DNA of 64,000 nucleotides from Microbacterium halimionae. GTDB taxonomy: Bacteria > Actinomycetota > Actinomycetes > Actinomycetales > Microbacteriaceae. The notes below the pieces were generated by a model. The model ran no database searches, was not told where the DNA came from, and saw only the letters and a list, made by a program, of their open reading frames with translations. The translations under genes and the position numbers were made by a program. The stretch lies in assembly GCF_011761265.1 (NCBI RefSeq), contig NZ_JAAOZB010000001.1, forward strand, positions 992,001 through 1,056,000. The letters are read 5' to 3'. Below are positions 61,967 through 64,000 of the stretch, piece after piece. The first letter of the stretch is position 1. Each line of letters starts with the position of its first letter.

Positions 61967-62978
61967 CCGTCGCGTCACGAACAAACGCCGTCACGTCTGC
62001 GGGCGTGGACAGATCGTGGCACTCGACAGTGAGAATTAGCGGTTCTGAATAGATTGCCGTTGTCGCCTCGAGCCGCTCGACCTTTAGTGCGAATTCGGGA
62101 CGAACACTGGTTTCACAATCGAGGCCAGAGCCGGGTGGAACGATCGCTATGACGCGGCCGTCGTCGTGGGAGGATGCTTGAGCCGAGCCGACAAGGTAGT
62201 CTTCGACGGCGTCAAAAAGTGCATCTTGGATAGTTCGGGCGTAGCTCGAACCCCGTCCGACACGCACCACGGTGAAATTCTCGATCGAGAAAACGACGGC
62301 GCTCGATCCCTCGGGAGAACCATCGGAAATACCGGGTTGCGTGGACGTGGGAGAAAGCGCACGCAGCAGTCGCACAACGCCGATCGTCACGAAAATAAAA
62401 ACGACAATTCCGGCGATGGTGAGCCGGCGAGTGGCAAACAGGTCGGCGCCGTCAGCGCCGCGGAACACCTCTATGACGAGGCGAAGCCCGAGCAGCATCG
62501 CGAAGGTGACGGCGGTGAATGCAATCATCCTGGTTCCTGGGAGGGCCGACAGTGGAGTCTGTCTCGCCTCGAAGAACACCGCGATAGAAAACCCAGCCAT
62601 CGCCAACAGCTTCACCGCAGCGGCCGGCGGTAGTGGAATGAGCAGTCCCAGCACGTAAACGGTGAGTGGCAGTGTCACCGCGAGCAACAGGCCACTCCAT
62701 GCGCGCACGTTTACGATGCGTAATGCGACCCAGATCAGCCCTGGCGCCAGCACCATTAAGGCATCGCCGAGGGCGATCGCGAGGTCGGTATCAGTGAAGA
62801 AGTTCAGCGCGTAAAACACTGTCGACATCAACCACGCGACACCGGCGAGCGCAGTGTATTCGGCCACAGTGCGGCGCTCTGATGCCGTGCCTCGAACGCG
62901 TCGAACCGTGATGAGAATCACGCCGGCCGTCGCCGCGAGTGCGATGAAGCCAGAAAACAGGGGGGTGAGCAGGTGCAG
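61941..62978 (-). CDS. membrane protein with degenerate GGDEF domain, copy B
   Basis: About six membrane helices and a C-terminal domain related to copy A (VVFSIENFTVVRVGRG, DDGRVIAIVP); no GGDEF signature. The first in-frame conventional start is GTG at 62921, but that would cut the first helix and has no ribosome site. A CTG at 62978 lies five bases after a perfect GGAGG and gives a complete first helix (HLLTPLFSGFIALAATAG), so CTG is proposed as the start (345 aa). With GTG the protein is 326 aa. It faces lipoprotein B as copy A faces lipoprotein A. Confidence 0.65.
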   Translation of the reverse strand: MHLLTPLFSGFIALAATAGVILITVRRVRGTASERRTVAEYTALAGVAWLMSTVFYALNFFTDTDLAIALGDALMVLAPGLIWVALRIVNVRAWSGLLLAVTLPLTVYVLGLLIPLPPAAAVKLLAMAGFSIAVFFEARQTPLSALPGTRMIAFTAVTFAMLLGLRLVIEVFRGADGADLFATRRLTIAGIVVFIFVTIGVVRLLRALSPTSTQPGISDGSPEGSSAVVFSIENFTVVRVGRGSSYARTIQDALFDAVEDYLVGSAQASSHDDGRVIAIVPPGSGLDCETSVRPEFALKVERLEATTAIYSEPLILTVECHDLSTPADVTAFVRDATATRFRPGR

Positions 62979-63118
62979 GGTGTCCTCCGACGGGTAATCG
63001 GGAGTGTCAATCTTGCGGGAAAATTGCGCTTTCGTGCAGTCAAGCCTGCGCCATCGCTGCGGGGAGTGTAGCAGTCTGTTTCTTGCCGGACGATTTGGTC
63101 TTCGGCACGGGACATCAG

Positions 63119-63133
63119 AGCGGTGTTACCGCT
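63119..63133. repeat. inverted repeat in divergent region
   Basis: AGCGGT and ACCGCT around GTT, a perfect 6-bp palindrome between the pseudo-GGDEF gene and the last glycosyltransferase, 22 bases before the latter's ATG. It could be an operator. Confidence 0.35.
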
Positions 63134-63154
63134 TGTATGCGAGGTGAAGAATCC

Positions 63155-64000
63155 ATGTCGAATGTGCGCAACCGCATCGAAGCCCCGGCTAGGTCGTATG
63201 AAGCCCCATTGCACGCTCAAGAAATCGTCGGATCGCCGTTCGAAGGCGAGTTTCCCGAAGACTTCGCGGCTGTGCTTGAGAACTCCACGGGGCACCGGTC
63301 AACTATCGGATGCGTCATCCCCGCGTACAACGAGGAAGAGTCGATCGCCGATGTCATCGAGGCGTTGCTGAAGCAGACTCGTGTTCCCGACGTCATCCAC
63401 GTTGTTGTCAACAACACTTCTGACAACACCGTGAAGATCGCATCGGAGTTCGCTGGCCCTCACGAACTCAAGAGTGACGAGGGAGACCAGTTCACCGAGG
63501 TGTTCGTGCACGACATTGGTAAAAACCCCGACAAGAAGGTCGGCGCACTGAACTACGGCTACTCGCTCGTCGAGGGATGCGATTACCTCCTCGGTGTCGA
63601 CGGTGACACCATCGCAAACTCACGTGCCGTCGAGTACCTCGAGACAGAAGCCGTGGGAGATTCTCGAATCGGTGGCATCTCCGCGATCTTCACGATCGAC
63701 GATCGCCCTATCAAAGGCGGAGTCGGCAAGTTCTTGATTGCCGGACAGCGCACGCAGTTCGCCGCATTCAACCTGCAAAACCTGCTCCGTGGTCGCAATA
63801 TGGCTGTTCTCGGTGGGCAATTCTCGATCTTCTCGACAAACGCGTTGCGTGACGCGATGAAGCAAAATCACCAGACAACACCGTGGGTGAAAGACAGCGA
63901 AGTGGAAGACTCGCTGCTGTCACTGCAGATCAAGAGCGCCGGGTACCTCACCAAGATCAGCCCGTATGCTCGCGCCAACGTCGGCGGCATGACCACTTTG
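63155..64000 (+). CDS. family 2 glycosyltransferase, 3'-truncated by window edge
   Basis: The frame is open from the ATG at 63155 (GAGGTGAAG upstream) to the end of the window, 282 residues. GT-A fold motifs are CVIPAYNEEES (56-63), VVNNTSDNT, DxD at 149-151 (GVDGDT) and an ED in KDSEVEDSLL. A leading segment of about 50 residues has no membrane helix. The membrane helices and QxxRW expected of a processive synthase would lie outside the window. With the enzyme at 47.7 kb it makes two glycosyltransferases flanking this surface-gene region. Confidence 0.88.
   Translation, partial: MSNVRNRIEAPARSYEAPLHAQEIVGSPFEGEFPEDFAAVLENSTGHRSTIGCVIPAYNEEESIADVIEALLKQTRVPDVIHVVVNNTSDNTVKIASEFAGPHELKSDEGDQFTEVFVHDIGKNPDKKVGALNYGYSLVEGCDYLLGVDGDTIANSRAVEYLETEAVGDSRIGGISAIFTIDDRPIKGGVGKFLIAGQRTQFAAFNLQNLLRGRNMAVLGGQFSIFSTNALRDAMKQNHQTTPWVKDSEVEDSLLSLQIKSAGYLTKISPYARANVGGMTTL

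Overview
The window is chromosomal DNA from a high-GC Gram-positive bacterium, most likely an actinobacterium of the family Microbacteriaceae. This rests on the style of the RNA polymerase and ribosomal proteins, the actinobacterial operon that pairs a Ser/Thr kinase with a MoxR ATPase, DUF58, transglutaminase-like and FHA proteins, frequent GTG starts, and actinobacterial EF-G, EF-Tu and SecY sequences. GC appears moderate for the group. I saw no tRNA, rRNA, CRISPR array, insertion sequence or phage gene.

Layout. (1) 1-7129: rpoB (5' end outside the window) and rpoC, closed by a perfect hairpin. (2) 7.2-10.8 kb: small envelope genes. These are a membrane-anchored protein facing a paralogous lipoprotein, two multi-pass membrane proteins and one unknown protein. 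(3) 10.9-25.0 kb: a tightly coupled operon whose start and stop codons mostly overlap. It encodes a Ser/Thr kinase, a giant Ig-like/FnIII surface protein, MoxR ATPase, DUF58, a transglutaminase-like protein that lacks catalytic Cys and His, a DUF5684-FHA protein and a tail-anchored protein with five regularly spaced Thr motifs. (4) 25.0-29.7 kb: the str operon rpsL-rpsG-fusA-tuf with promoter and terminator. (5) 29.8-30.5 kb: a small sortase substrate (LPATG). (6) 30.6-47.4 kb: the S10/spc/alpha ribosomal superoperon, rpsJ to rplQ, with secY, adk, map, a DsbA-like gene, infA and rpmJ. rpsN and rpsD are missing from their usual places. (7) 47.6-64 kb: a cell-surface region with a processive glycosyltransferase and a coupled GH18 protein, an acyltransferase-SGNH protein, truA, an EEP-family hydrolase, a second sortase substrate (LPTTG), a DUF4012 protein, and a twice-occurring unit made of a lipoprotein and a membrane protein with a degenerate GGDEF domain. 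That unit flanks an orphan histidine kinase, and a second glycosyltransferase runs off the end.

How the parts may work together. The kinase operon looks like a surface-sensing and signalling assembly: kinase, external scaffold, AAA+ chaperone, and an FHA reader whose likely phospho-ligands are the Thr repeats of the last gene. No PP2C phosphatase is present in it. The right-hand region looks like an exopolysaccharide or wall-modification locus under control of the histidine kinase and the pseudo-GGDEF proteins. Both interpretations are inference from domains and gene order.

The most unusual points are the 19-residue Thr-motif array beside the FHA gene, the inactive-looking transglutaminase, the duplicated lipoprotein/pseudo-GGDEF unit (one copy probably starting at CTG), the glycosyltransferase with a helical insertion inside its catalytic domain, and the structured leader of the S10 operon.
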